Shown: positions 33,944-42,287 of the stretch, one piece after another
How the letters are laid out: the number at the start of each line of letters is the position of its first letter
Numbering within the stretch: position 1 is the first letter of the stretch
DNA from: UBA7985 sp965658725
Lineage (GTDB): Bacteria > Pseudomonadota > Alphaproteobacteria > UBA7985
Assembly (NCBI GenBank): GCA_965658725.1
Contig: CBFHUI010000004.1
Span: 3,034-67,033 of the forward strand
Reading direction: 5' to 3'
Length of the DNA stretch: 64,000 nt
The notes under the pieces: model-generated
What the model was told of the DNA's origin: nothing
The model's database searches: none
Seen by the model: only the letters and a program-made list of their open reading frames with translations
Made by a program: the position numbers and the translations under genes

Positions 33944-34471
33944 TTACTCTGCGTTTTCTCCGTATGGGTCAGGATAGCCGAGGTCTCTCATAGCGAGGCG
34001 TTCGAGGCCTTCCATCAGTTCGGCTTGGTCCTCTTGAATATGGTCAAACCCCAGCAAATGCAAAACCCCGTGGATTATCAAGTGGCTAAGGTGTGAATCG
34101 AGCGTTTTTTCCTGCTGGATAGCCTCTCGCACGACAGTTTCCCCTGCCAGAGCCAGATCTCCCCAGTAGACCGAGGCCCCATCGGCCTGCCCCTGTTCCA
34201 TAATCCCGGCGGGGGCATCGTCTTCGAAGCTGGGCCAGGACAGGACGTTGGTGGGTTGGGGTTTGCCGCGGAAATCTTCGTTCAGCCGCGCCACGCGCGG
34301 GTCATCGAGGAAGGCGATGGAAAGCGCTGCATCGGCTTCCCAGTGGTCAAAGCCTTCGCTCTCCAATCCCACGTGAAAGGCCGCCGCCACGGCGCGGTCG
34401 GTGAGGGTTTCGAGGTCCTCGGCCGACGCAGGCCATGCGTCGGGCGCGTCTAGGATGAGTTCAGCCTTCAT
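33944..34471 (-). CDS. ybeY: Endoribonuclease YbeY
   Basis: This 175-residue zinc metalloprotein acts in 16S rRNA 3' maturation and ribosome quality control. The metal motif HGVLHLLGFDH is intact, preceded by LNEDFRGKPQPTNVLSWP and WGDLALAGETV. The start overlaps the phoH stop by four bases. Confidence 0.95.
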   Translation of the reverse strand: MKAELILDAPDAWPASAEDLETLTDRAVAAAFHVGLESEGFDHWEADAALSIAFLDDPRVARLNEDFRGKPQPTNVLSWPSFEDDAPAGIMEQGQADGASVYWGDLALAGETVVREAIQQEKTLDSHLSHLIIHGVLHLLGFDHIQEDQAELMEGLERLAMRDLGYPDPYGENAE

Positions 34472-35484
34472 CCCTGATCGGCGCCGGTCTTGTAGGCCTC
34501 CGCCTCTGGCTTGGGTGCTGCGTCGTAAGCGCGGATGATGCGACCTACCAGCGGGTGGCGCACTACATCATCAGCAGCAAAGCGCTTCACCGCGACGCCT
34601 TTGACATCGCGCAAGGTATCGAGCGCATCGCGCAGGCCGCTTTTCACGCCGCGCGGCAGATCGACCTGACTCAAGTCACCGTTCACGACCATGCGCGAGC
34701 CTTCGCCCAAGCGGGTCAGAAACATCTTCATCTGAGCAGCGGTGGTGTTTTGCGCTTCATCAAGGATCACAAAGGCTTCCGACAGGGTGCGACCCCGCAT
34801 GAAGGCCAGCGGGGCAATCTCGATTGACCCCGCTTCGATCCGCTTCTCCACCTGATCGCGCGGCAGCATGTCATAGAGCGCGTCGTAAAGCGGTCGCAGG
34901 TAGGGATCGACTTTTTCTTTCATATCACCAGGCAGAAAGCCCAGCCGTTCACCTGCTTCGACCGCAGGGCGGGACAGGATCAGCCGTCGAACCTTGCCTT
35001 CGAGCAGGTGCGAAATCGCCATGGCGGCGGCAAGGTAGGTTTTGCCTGTCCCAGCGGGGCCAACGCCAAAGGTCAGCTCATGGTCGCGCATGGCCACCAG
35101 ATAGTCTGCCTGCCCCGGCGTGCGCGGTGAAATCGACTTCTTGCGCGTCGTGATGGCGACGTGTTCGGTGGGGTGCCCTTTGAACAGGTCCTCTGCAGCG
35201 CCGTTCTGCTCGACGTGGTGCCGACCCATGCGGATCGCTGCTTCTACGTCCGCCGGCTCAACGATCAGGCCACGACGCGCACGGTCGTAAAGGCTTTCAA
35301 GGACAGCAAAGCCAAGCTCGACGGACTCGGTCTCACCGTGCAGGACGATTTCATCGGAGCGGTTGGCGATCGACAGGCTGAGCCGTTCTTCGATTAGCGC
35401 AAGGTTCGCGTCACCCACACCGCAGACATCCAGAGCCAGTCTCGCGTCCGCGAATTGGAACGCATGCGATGTCGCTTGGGTCAT
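34468..35484 (-). CDS. phoH: PhoH-like ATPase (YbeZ)
   Basis: This 338-residue P-loop protein has Walker A GVGPAGTGKTYLA, Walker B AFVILDEAQNTT and motif GEGSRMVVNGDLSQVDLP. The N-terminal ~115 residues resemble the usual KH-like part. It works with YbeY in RNA metabolism in other bacteria. It is placed 15 bases after miaB. Confidence 0.93.
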   Translation of the reverse strand: MTQATSHAFQFADARLALDVCGVGDANLALIEERLSLSIANRSDEIVLHGETESVELGFAVLESLYDRARRGLIVEPADVEAAIRMGRHHVEQNGAAEDLFKGHPTEHVAITTRKKSISPRTPGQADYLVAMRDHELTFGVGPAGTGKTYLAAAMAISHLLEGKVRRLILSRPAVEAGERLGFLPGDMKEKVDPYLRPLYDALYDMLPRDQVEKRIEAGSIEIAPLAFMRGRTLSEAFVILDEAQNTTAAQMKMFLTRLGEGSRMVVNGDLSQVDLPRGVKSGLRDALDTLRDVKGVAVKRFAADDVVRHPLVGRIIRAYDAAPKPEAEAYKTGADQG

Positions 35485-35499
35485 TCGGAACCTTTCATA

Positions 35500-36861
35500 T
35501 CAAGCAGCTTCACGTGCCATTAGGATTTGGCCTCGTAGGGAATTGGCGCCCGCGGCGAGGATTTCAACGTCCACCAGTTGACCCACCCGATGTTGCGGTG
35601 CCGTTACAGCGACCGACTGCATGTAGGGACTGCGCCCGATCAGCTGCTCTTCTTCCTTACCCGCGCGCTCAAGCAGCACAGAGAAGGTGCGGCCCACGCA
35701 GCTTTGGTTGAAGGCCAACTGCTGCTCGTTCAGCAGCTGTTGCACGGCTTCGAGCCGGCGTGACTTCACCTCTTCGGGCACATGAAACTCAACATTAGCA
35801 GCCGGGGTGCCGGGGCGGGGGCTGTACTTGAAGGAATAGGCTTGGGCGTAGTTCACATCCGTGATGATCTTCAGCGTGTCTGCGAAGTCCTGATCGGACT
35901 CACCGGGGAAACCGACGATAAAGTCACCACTGATCGCCATGTCGGGCCGGATCTCACGCAAGCGTTGGATGATCTCAAGGTACTCGGCAGCTGTGTGCGA
36001 GCGGTTCATCGCCTTCAGGATCGGGTCCGAGCCGGACTGCACGGGCAGGTGCAGATAAGGCATCAGCTTTGGGTTATCAGCGAAGGCGCGGTAGAGGTCT
36101 TCGTCCATGTCCTTGGGGTGAGACGTAGTAAAGCGCAGGCGCTCCAGACCATCGATATCACCCAGCGCGCTGAGCAGCCCGGCAAGGTTCCACGTCCCCG
36201 TCCCACCGTTCGGCGCTTCGCCGTGGTAGGCGTTAACGTTCTGACCCAGAAGGGTAATTTCCCGCACACCCTGATCCGCCAAGCGCTGGGCTTCGGCGAG
36301 CACGGAGGCAACTGGGCGCGACTCTTCCGCTCCGCGCGTGTAGGGGACCACGCAGAAGGAGCAGAACTTGTCGCATCCTTCCTGCACTGTCAGGAAAGCA
36401 GAAGCGCCCGTGGCGGACGTGCGCTCTTCAGGCAGATGATCGAACTTGGATTCCGTGGGGAAGTCAGTCTCGACGATGGCGCGCTCGCCGCGCTCCACTC
36501 GGTCTACCAGTTCCGGCAGACGGTGATAGGATTGGGGGCCGATGACCAGATCGACAGCCGGGGCCCGTCGCTGGATTTCTGCACCCTCAGCCTGCGCAAC
36601 ACAGCCGGTAACGGCGATCTTTACGTCGCGCCCGGACTGCTCCCGCAGCATCCGCATGCGGCCAACTTCTGAGTACACCTTCTCCGCCGCCTTCTCCCGA
36701 ATATGGCAGGTGTTCAGCACCACCAGATCCGCCTCGTCGGCGCTCGCGGCAGTGGTATAGCCAGCCTTGCTCAGGCTTTCGGCCATCCGCTCGGAGTCAT
36801 AGACGTTCATTTGACACCCATAGGTGCGAATGAAGACGCGCTTTTCGGAGTTCTCAGTCAT
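35500..36861 (-). CDS. miaB: tRNA-2-methylthio-N6-dimethylallyladenosine synthase
   Basis: This 453-residue radical-SAM methylthiotransferase modifies A37 of tRNAs. The UPF0004 domain carries three cysteines (GCQMNVYDSERM, NTCHIREKAAEK, TGCVAQ). The radical SAM cluster motif is CDKFCSFC, followed by PYTRGAEESRP, and a TRAM domain ends the protein. It heads miaB-phoH-ybeY-corC-lnt. Confidence 0.96.
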   Translation of the reverse strand: MTENSEKRVFIRTYGCQMNVYDSERMAESLSKAGYTTAASADEADLVVLNTCHIREKAAEKVYSEVGRMRMLREQSGRDVKIAVTGCVAQAEGAEIQRRAPAVDLVIGPQSYHRLPELVDRVERGERAIVETDFPTESKFDHLPEERTSATGASAFLTVQEGCDKFCSFCVVPYTRGAEESRPVASVLAEAQRLADQGVREITLLGQNVNAYHGEAPNGGTGTWNLAGLLSALGDIDGLERLRFTTSHPKDMDEDLYRAFADNPKLMPYLHLPVQSGSDPILKAMNRSHTAAEYLEIIQRLREIRPDMAISGDFIVGFPGESDQDFADTLKIITDVNYAQAYSFKYSPRPGTPAANVEFHVPEEVKSRRLEAVQQLLNEQQLAFNQSCVGRTFSVLLERAGKEEEQLIGRSPYMQSVAVTAPQHRVGQLVDVEILAAGANSLRGQILMAREAA

Positions 36862-36889
36862 GACGCCCTACTATCACCAACCTTTGACA

Positions 36890-36934
36890 GCTTGAAAACA
36901 AAAACGGTCGCAGGGCATCAGACCTGCGACCGTT
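36890..36934 (-). terminator. Terminator after the mucR-like gene
   Basis: AACGGTCGCAGG (36903-36914) and CCTGCGACCGTT (36923-36934) form a perfect 12-base-pair stem with an 8-base loop. On the minus strand it is followed by TTTTGTTTTC. It lies in the gap between the regulator and miaB, so miaB is transcribed separately or by read-through. Confidence 0.9.
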
Positions 36935-36956
36935 CTAAACCGCAATGGCGGGTGGC

Positions 36957-37367
36957 TTAAGCAGCGCTGCGGCGGGTACCGAGGCCGATTTCCTTGGCCA
37001 GCTTGGAGCGCTGGGCTGCATAGTTCGGCGCAACCATTGGGTAGTCCGATGGCAGACCCCAACGCTGGCGGTATTCTTCCGGGCTCATGTCGTAAGCGGT
37101 CTTCAGGTGACGCTTGAGCATCTTCAGCTTCTTGCCGTCTTCCAAGCAGACAATGTAATCCGGCTTAATCGAAGAACGAATAGCAACCGCAGGTACAAGT
37201 TCTGCTTCTTCTTCTACTGCAGGGGCATCGACAGAAGAAAGCGTTGCGTAGACATCAGCAATCATCCGCGGCAAGTCGCCGACAGCGACAGAATTATTCG
37301 ACACGTGCGCAGCAACGATGTCTGCAGTGAGTGCAAGCAACTCAGAGTTGGCGTTATCTTTCACCAA
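36957..37367 (-). CDS. MucR/Ros-family zinc-finger transcriptional regulator
   Basis: This 136-residue DNA-binding protein contains the Ros/MucR finger: IVCLEDGKK then KRHLKTAYDMSPEEYR, with one Cys and one visible His in register, and the DYPMVAPNY tail that closes the domain. Such proteins are nucleoid-like silencers of AT-rich and cell-cycle genes in alphaproteobacteria. Its own region is AT-richer than its surroundings. It sits between rimI and miaB, a position taken by fur in many relatives. It ends with a strong terminator. Confidence 0.92.
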   Translation of the reverse strand: MVKDNANSELLALTADIVAAHVSNNSVAVGDLPRMIADVYATLSSVDAPAVEEEAELVPAVAIRSSIKPDYIVCLEDGKKLKMLKRHLKTAYDMSPEEYRQRWGLPSDYPMVAPNYAAQRSKLAKEIGLGTRRSAA

Positions 37368-37511
37368 AATATTCCTTCTCGATAAGTACCAATATAGCGC
37401 TTTGAGCGAAACTGTATTGCTTCTTTAAACGTGAATTTGATTTTTGCAAGGCGAAGATCATTCTTCGTCACGCATTTATGATGCCGCGTCTGAAGCGGCG
37501 AAAGCGTGCAC

Positions 37512-37979
37512 TTAAGAACGTTCCTTCGTCTCATTCGGCGCAAAGTCATAATGCATTAACACTGCGTGCTGCAAATCACCATTTGCCATTCTATAGTAAT
37601 TTTTGCGTATACCAGAAATGCTAAAGCCTAAAGACGAATACAGTGAAATAGCAGACTCATTATTCGCTGCAACTTCAAGGAAGCACTTCTCAACACCTTC
37701 GATTTTATCAAGTGTTTGTTCAAATATCATTTTTGCAATCCCTCGACGTCTGTAGTCAGGAGCCACACAGATCGTGGAGACTTCGATTTCTGGGATGACA
37801 GTATTGTAAAGAATAAAACCCGCTAAAGCGTTGCTGTCTTCAATCCAGCCGTACGCACTATAGGTTGGCAGGGCCAAAAAAGTCTGAAAGTCCTTCTCTC
37901 GCCATGGGGTGTCAAAACACAGTTGATGCACCGTTGCCATCGCGGCAGCATGAACGAAGCCCAAGCGTTCGACACTCAT
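37512..37979 (-). CDS. rimI: Ribosomal-protein-alanine N-acetyltransferase (RimI type), AT-rich
   Basis: This 155-residue GNAT acetyltransferase has the acetyl-CoA loop APDYRRRGIAK, then EVAANNESAISLYSSLGF and a CFLEV strand. The start overlaps tsaB (ATGA), the usual tsaB-rimI order. The gene's base composition is strikingly low in GC: rough counts over 37561-37740 give 32-40%, against roughly 60% in neighbours. It also uses AT-ending codons. This suggests recent replacement or transfer of this gene. Confidence 0.88.
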   Translation of the reverse strand: MSVERLGFVHAAAMATVHQLCFDTPWREKDFQTFLALPTYSAYGWIEDSNALAGFILYNTVIPEIEVSTICVAPDYRRRGIAKMIFEQTLDKIEGVEKCFLEVAANNESAISLYSSLGFSISGIRKNYYRMANGDLQHAVLMHYDFAPNETKERS

Positions 37980-38614
37980 GGGGATAACTTTTGGCCGATT
38001 TCCGGCGCTCTCAAGTAAATCGGAGAAGATTTGTCCTGTGATTCAATCAGGTAGGCGGCTGAAACGTCAGGCTTTGACAAGGCTTGCGCGACAATTGCCA
38101 TGTTAGGTTCGTGCTGGGTGGCGTTTGGAAGGATCTTGCCGGCGGCTGAACCGATGAGCTGCCGGAATGGTCCCTTGGCTTGAACCTCTTCGACCGAGTA
38201 GACCCCGTCGCGCAAAAGAAGGGAGACACCGTCCTTGGCATAGGCGCGAACAAAGACTTCAGCGCGGCGGGACTCAACGGTGATGCACAGCCCGTCGGTC
38301 TCACCCGCTTCGGCGGCGTAGACGTCAAAGGCGTTGACCCCATAAAACGTCGCGCCTGTCGCCCGTGCCAAGCCCAAACCTACGGAAATCCCGAGCCGAA
38401 TGCCGGTAAAGCCGCCCGGGCCGAGCGTGCAGGCAACGCGGTTCAACGAGCCAGCATCCTGATCTGCCGAAGCCAGCAAGTCATGGAGCGCCGGCACCAG
38501 CCGTGCAGGTTGTCCACGGTCCATGGTTTCGCGTATCGTGCCCAGCGCTTCACCGTCTTTGAACAGCGCGGCACTCAGGCCCTGGCCCGCGCACTCGAAG
38601 GCCAGTGCGAGCAT
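37976..38614 (-). CDS. tsaB: tRNA threonylcarbamoyladenosine biosynthesis protein TsaB
   Basis: This 212-residue ASKHA-fold partner of TsaD acts in t6A37 synthesis. Features are TMDRGQPARLVPALHDLL, the core motif VACTLGPGGFTGIRLGISVGLG and YGVNAFDVYA. Lacking a metal site, it is the TsaB type rather than TsaD. It lies one base after the glucosaminidase gene and overlaps rimI by four bases. Confidence 0.92.
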   Translation of the reverse strand: MLALAFECAGQGLSAALFKDGEALGTIRETMDRGQPARLVPALHDLLASADQDAGSLNRVACTLGPGGFTGIRLGISVGLGLARATGATFYGVNAFDVYAAEAGETDGLCITVESRRAEVFVRAYAKDGVSLLLRDGVYSVEEVQAKGPFRQLIGSAAGKILPNATQHEPNMAIVAQALSKPDVSAAYLIESQDKSSPIYLRAPEIGQKLSP

Positions 38615-38615
38615 G

Positions 38616-39941
38616 TTAGAGGTAGAGGTTCATCGGCTGACCGCTGGACAACCGCGCGCGGTCAAAGTCGGTCAGACGGTTGTCGTTCACCAGCGTGTTG
38701 AGCGTTGCCGCGTAGTATGTCGGATCTTCGCTGTAGCGGTTGAGATGCGGGATCAAATCCCGCGCTGATGCCATCCGACCCGCTCGACGCAGGCCAGCGC
38801 GTGCTTTGCGCATTTCGAGATAAGCACTGTTAGTGTTCAGGTTCATCGCGTAGCTGCGGATCGACTCTTCTAGCGAGGTGAAAGTGCGGACGCGGTGGTT
38901 CTGGTCTGCATCGCGGTCGGACGGGGTCATGCCCGGTTGGCTGGAATCCCAGACCCGCTGCCCGAACAGGGCGTTGCCTTGCTGCACATACCGCGAAGTA
39001 CCCCAGCCACTTTCCAGACCCGCCTGTGCGAGAATTAGGCTCACTGGCAGGACATCGACGCGCTGGAGGAGGTTGGTCGTGTTGCTCTGAATATCGTATT
39101 TCGCCGCGATGGTGCGCACGGATGCAGGGGCGTTGGTGATCGGGCCGCTGTAGCCGCTGCGCTCGATGGTCGCGCGCTCGGCCGCGATTTCAGCGTTCAC
39201 TTTGATCGAAAGGGGCAGCAACAGCCGGAGGAACACGTCTTTGTTCATCGGTACGCTGTTGTTCATGTCGTTCGGTAGCTTGCGCGCGAAGACCGGCGGA
39301 ACCGGCGCGCCGCGTCGCATGGTGTCGAGCAGGTAGCCGTTCTGGTCGAAGAACCGGCCAACGCCTTCCAAACCACCGGGAACCGACTTGGAGACGGCGT
39401 TGGAGGAGGGAGCCAGGGGCGCGAGCGCGCGCTGCGGGTTGACCTGCGGCGCGCGGGTCGGAACGAACTGCCCACCCATCGGGGTTGCGGCGGAGAGATC
39501 GAAGGACTGGCCGTTGCTGACAACAGTGGTGCTGGCCCGCTGCGGAGCCGCGGCAACTTGCGCCTGACGCTCGGCCTCAGCCTTAGCCGCCTTTTCCGCT
39601 TCGCGCTCAGCGCGTTCGTCGGATCCGGTGACCTGTGGCAGCCATTCGTTGACGATGTAGTTGAAGGTATCACCAGTGATCTCAAAGCCTTCACCGTCTA
39701 CCTTGATCGCGCGCTCTTCATCGAAGGAAAAACGCTCGCTCACCTGATCAGGGAAGGCCTCTACCCGGCCTTCAAACGCCTTCATGCCCTCAGCAACGCG
39801 CGTCGGCGCGCTGGCGAGGTCAAAGGTGCTGCCGGGGCTCAGTTCTTCATCATCGATGGTCGTGGTGGACGAACAGGCACCAAAGGCCAGAAGCAGCAGG
39901 CAAGCTGAAAGAGGGGTCGAGCGACGAAGGCGGCCGGTCAA
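38616..39941 (-). CDS. Glucosaminidase-domain lipoprotein (Bax-like)
   Basis: This 441-residue protein has a lipobox-type signal (LLLLAFGAC, then SS), a Ser/Thr/Ala/Gln-rich linker (~100-210) and a C-terminal glucosaminidase/Bax domain with ILAQAGLESGWGTSRYVQQGNALFGQ. The family cleaves peptidoglycan glycan strands. The start is TTG 39941, which has GAGGA seven bases upstream. A longer frame to 40019 lacks a signal structure. It is probably attached to the periplasmic face of a membrane. It precedes tsaB in the same direction. Confidence 0.83.
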   Translation of the reverse strand: MTGRLRRSTPLSACLLLLAFGACSSTTTIDDEELSPGSTFDLASAPTRVAEGMKAFEGRVEAFPDQVSERFSFDEERAIKVDGEGFEITGDTFNYIVNEWLPQVTGSDERAEREAEKAAKAEAERQAQVAAAPQRASTTVVSNGQSFDLSAATPMGGQFVPTRAPQVNPQRALAPLAPSSNAVSKSVPGGLEGVGRFFDQNGYLLDTMRRGAPVPPVFARKLPNDMNNSVPMNKDVFLRLLLPLSIKVNAEIAAERATIERSGYSGPITNAPASVRTIAAKYDIQSNTTNLLQRVDVLPVSLILAQAGLESGWGTSRYVQQGNALFGQRVWDSSQPGMTPSDRDADQNHRVRTFTSLEESIRSYAMNLNTNSAYLEMRKARAGLRRAGRMASARDLIPHLNRYSEDPTYYAATLNTLVNDNRLTDFDRARLSSGQPMNLYL

Positions 39942-40089
39942 AGGAATATCCTCACAGAAAAAATACGGGCTTGAAACGCCACGCCTGCTTAATGGGTTCG
40001 CCTGCCGAATCCCACGCAAATACGGCGGTTTGAGGATTATGTGACTATGCAGACCCCGTGACCCCCGATGAGGGTCGCATTAAGCTCCA

Positions 40090-40635
40090 TTATACGGGCG
40101 CGACTTCGCGAACCTCTGGCACATAATGCTTCAGCATGTTTTCGATTCCCATCTTCAGCGTCGCGGTCGAGGATGGGCAGCCAGCGCAGGCGCCGCGCAT
40201 GTGCAGGTAGACCACACCTTCCTTGAACTCATGGAAGACGATATCGCCGCCGTCCATGGCCACGGCGGGCCGCACGCGGGTGTCGAGCAGGTTTTTGATC
40301 TGCGTCACAACCTCACTGTCTTCTTCACCGGACTCTTCGGTCGCGCCATCGTCACGCATCACAGGACGGCCAGCGGTAAAGTGCTCCATGATCAGGCCGA
40401 GGATAGAAGGCTTGATGAGGAACCATTCGCGGTCGTCGCTTTTGTGGATCGTGATGAAGTCCGAGCCGAGGAACACGCCGGTCACGCCCTCAACTTCGAA
40501 CAGCCGTTCGGCCAGCGGCGAGACCGCTGCTTGCTCGGGCGTGTCGAAGTGCGCGGAGCCTTCGCTGAGAACCGTCAGGCCCGGAAGGAACTTCAGGGTC
40601 GCTGGGTTAGGCGTGGATTCAGTCTGGATAAACAT
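40090..40635 (-). CDS. NifU/Nfu-type iron-sulphur carrier
   Basis: This 181-residue protein has an N-terminal Nfu_N domain (FIQTESTPNPATLKFLPG) and a C-terminal NifU-like domain with the cluster ligands in GACAGCPSS (CxxC). It is a scaffold or carrier for 4Fe-4S delivery, relevant to miaB, queG and the other cluster enzymes in this window. ATG 40635 is chosen over a frame open to 40692 because it gives the family N terminus. Confidence 0.92.
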   Translation of the reverse strand: MFIQTESTPNPATLKFLPGLTVLSEGSAHFDTPEQAAVSPLAERLFEVEGVTGVFLGSDFITIHKSDDREWFLIKPSILGLIMEHFTAGRPVMRDDGATEESGEEDSEVVTQIKNLLDTRVRPAVAMDGGDIVFHEFKEGVVYLHMRGACAGCPSSTATLKMGIENMLKHYVPEVREVAPV

Positions 40636-40802
40636 GGAAGTCGTCCTGTCTTGTCGTGCCACTAACATGCGGATCAGGACGCAAGAGATCAAGTCGGCGC
40701 GACGTTATGCTGGGGCGCGGCTACGGGATGGCACGAAGAGCGGCTGGTTTTCGCGCATCAAGATCGCAAAGATTTGATAGTTTTCGTTACAAGGAGTCGT
40801 GA

Positions 40803-40892
40803 ATGCGCCATATTAAGCGCTCACTTTTCAGTCTAAACACAGGCAGTATTCCCGGTACGCTCCGACGCACACCCGCCAGAGCAACTGTTTGA
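40803..40892 (+). CDS. 29-residue ORF upstream of lolA, possible leader peptide
   Basis: ATG 40803 is preceded by AAGGAG (40791-40796) with a 6-base spacer, a strong ribosome binding site. The frame begins MRHIKRSLFSLN and ends at TGA 40890-40892, seven bases before lolA's first ATG (40900), which lacks a ribosome site. The peptide is basic and shows no known motif. It may be a translated leader that couples or regulates lolA. Detection by sequence alone is moderate evidence. Confidence 0.5.
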   Translation: MRHIKRSLFSLNTGSIPGTLRRTPARATV

Positions 40893-40899
40893 AAAATAT

Positions 40900-41526
40900 A
40901 TGAGAATCCAGATGCACCGTCGTCCCGCTTTCCTCTCCCTCCTCCTTTCCGCCTTTGCGCTGAGCCTTGCCGTGCCGTTGCAGGCACAGGCGCAGACGAC
41001 GCAGGAGCAGGTGACGGCCTTCCTCAATCAGGTCGAGTCCCAGATCGAGCGCATTACCACTGCGCAAGGGCGTTTTATGCAGATTTCGGATTCAGGGCAG
41101 ATCGTGCGCGGCGATATCTACATCGCCCGCCCCCGTCGGATGCGCTTTGACTATGACGAACCGTCCCCGGCGTTGCTGGTCGCGGATGGCCGGTTCATTG
41201 GCACCTACAACACTAAAGATGAGACCTCTGCCCACCGGCAAATCAACCAGACGCCGTTGAAATTCCTGCTCAACGAAGACCCCAACCTCGCCAACGGGGT
41301 GAAGGTGCTGAAGATCGAGCGGGTGGCCGAGTCTGTGCTGGTGACGATTCAGGATCGGCGCAACCCGAACCAAGGGCAGCTCATCCTTGTGCTGGACACG
41401 CGGACTCTGGAGTTGCGCGCCTGGCAGGTTATCGACGACAAGGGGGAACGAACGACGGTGCGGCTTGAGTCCATGACTTACGGTGTACCGCTCGCCAACA
41501 CCCTGTTTGAGCGTCCTACCTTCTGA
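40900..41526 (+). CDS. lolA: Outer-membrane lipoprotein carrier protein LolA
   Basis: This ~208-residue periplasmic chaperone ferries lipoproteins from the inner membrane LolCDE complex to the outer membrane. The signal peptide (HRRPAFLSLLLSAFALSLAV, cleaved near AQA) is followed by the LolA beta-barrel half: RFMQISDSGQIVRGDIYIARPRRMRFDY, VADGRFIGTYN. ATG 40900 or 40912 are possible starts, and neither has a good ribosome site. The stop overlaps the next start (TGATG). Confidence 0.93.
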   Translation: MRIQMHRRPAFLSLLLSAFALSLAVPLQAQAQTTQEQVTAFLNQVESQIERITTAQGRFMQISDSGQIVRGDIYIARPRRMRFDYDEPSPALLVADGRFIGTYNTKDETSAHRQINQTPLKFLLNEDPNLANGVKVLKIERVAESVLVTIQDRRNPNQGQLILVLDTRTLELRAWQVIDDKGERTTVRLESMTYGVPLANTLFERPTF

Positions 41527-42278
41527 TGACAAAAGCCCCCGTGATCGGGGTCATGACGTGCGCCCGACCCAAGCACGAGAAGACCCCGGAGTATCTGGAA
41601 CTGGCCGTGGGCCAGAAGTACATGCAGCCCCTTCTCGACCGGGGTGCGCTTCCCTTTCCGGTGCCGAATTTTGGCGAGAAAACCCCCTTTGATGCGCTGG
41701 TGGCGCAGATCGACGGGCTGCTGCTGACTGGTTCGCTGAGCAACGTTCACCCGGACCGCTACGATGGCGAACTGGGGCCGCAAAGCCTGCCGCTCGACCC
41801 GCATCGGGACGCCTGCACCTGGGGCCTGCTCGATCGCTGTATCGCGCAGGGCAAGCCGGTGTTTGCGCTGTGTCGCGGGTTTCAGGAGCTCAACGTCTAT
41901 GCCGGGGGCAGTTTGGATCAGAGCGTGCATGACGTGCCGGGCCGCATCGACCACCGCTCCCCCACCTCTCACGTGCCGGAGATCAAGTACGGCGCGTGGC
42001 AGCAGGTCACGGTCACACCGGGCGGCATTTTGGCCGGAGTGCTGCAGTCTGATGCGCCTATCGTTATCAACTCCCTGCACCTGCAGGGCGTGAACCGTTT
42101 GGGTGAGGGCGTGACGGTGGAGGCAACGGCGACCGACGGGCTGGTCGAAGCACTGTCGATCGACCGGGCGAAGGCCTTTTGTCTGGGCGTGCAGTGGCAT
42201 CCCGAAGCCATCCCCGACAACCCTGTCAGCGTCGCGCTTTTCGACGCCTTTGTGGACGCCTGCCGAGCGCAGGGCTAG
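41526..42278 (+). CDS. Class I glutamine amidotransferase-like hydrolase (peptidase C26)
   Basis: This 250-residue protein has the C26 catalytic Cys in FALCRGFQELN, His and Glu in VQWHPEA, and YDGELGPQSLPLDPHRD typical of gamma-glutamyl-GABA hydrolase (PuuD) relatives. Likely substrates are gamma-glutamyl amides, but no polyamine genes are nearby. It is coupled to lolA by TGATG and lies 9 bases before xthA. Confidence 0.88.
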   Translation: MTKAPVIGVMTCARPKHEKTPEYLELAVGQKYMQPLLDRGALPFPVPNFGEKTPFDALVAQIDGLLLTGSLSNVHPDRYDGELGPQSLPLDPHRDACTWGLLDRCIAQGKPVFALCRGFQELNVYAGGSLDQSVHDVPGRIDHRSPTSHVPEIKYGAWQQVTVTPGGILAGVLQSDAPIVINSLHLQGVNRLGEGVTVEATATDGLVEALSIDRAKAFCLGVQWHPEAIPDNPVSVALFDAFVDACRAQG

Positions 42279-42287
42279 AGTCGCGCC

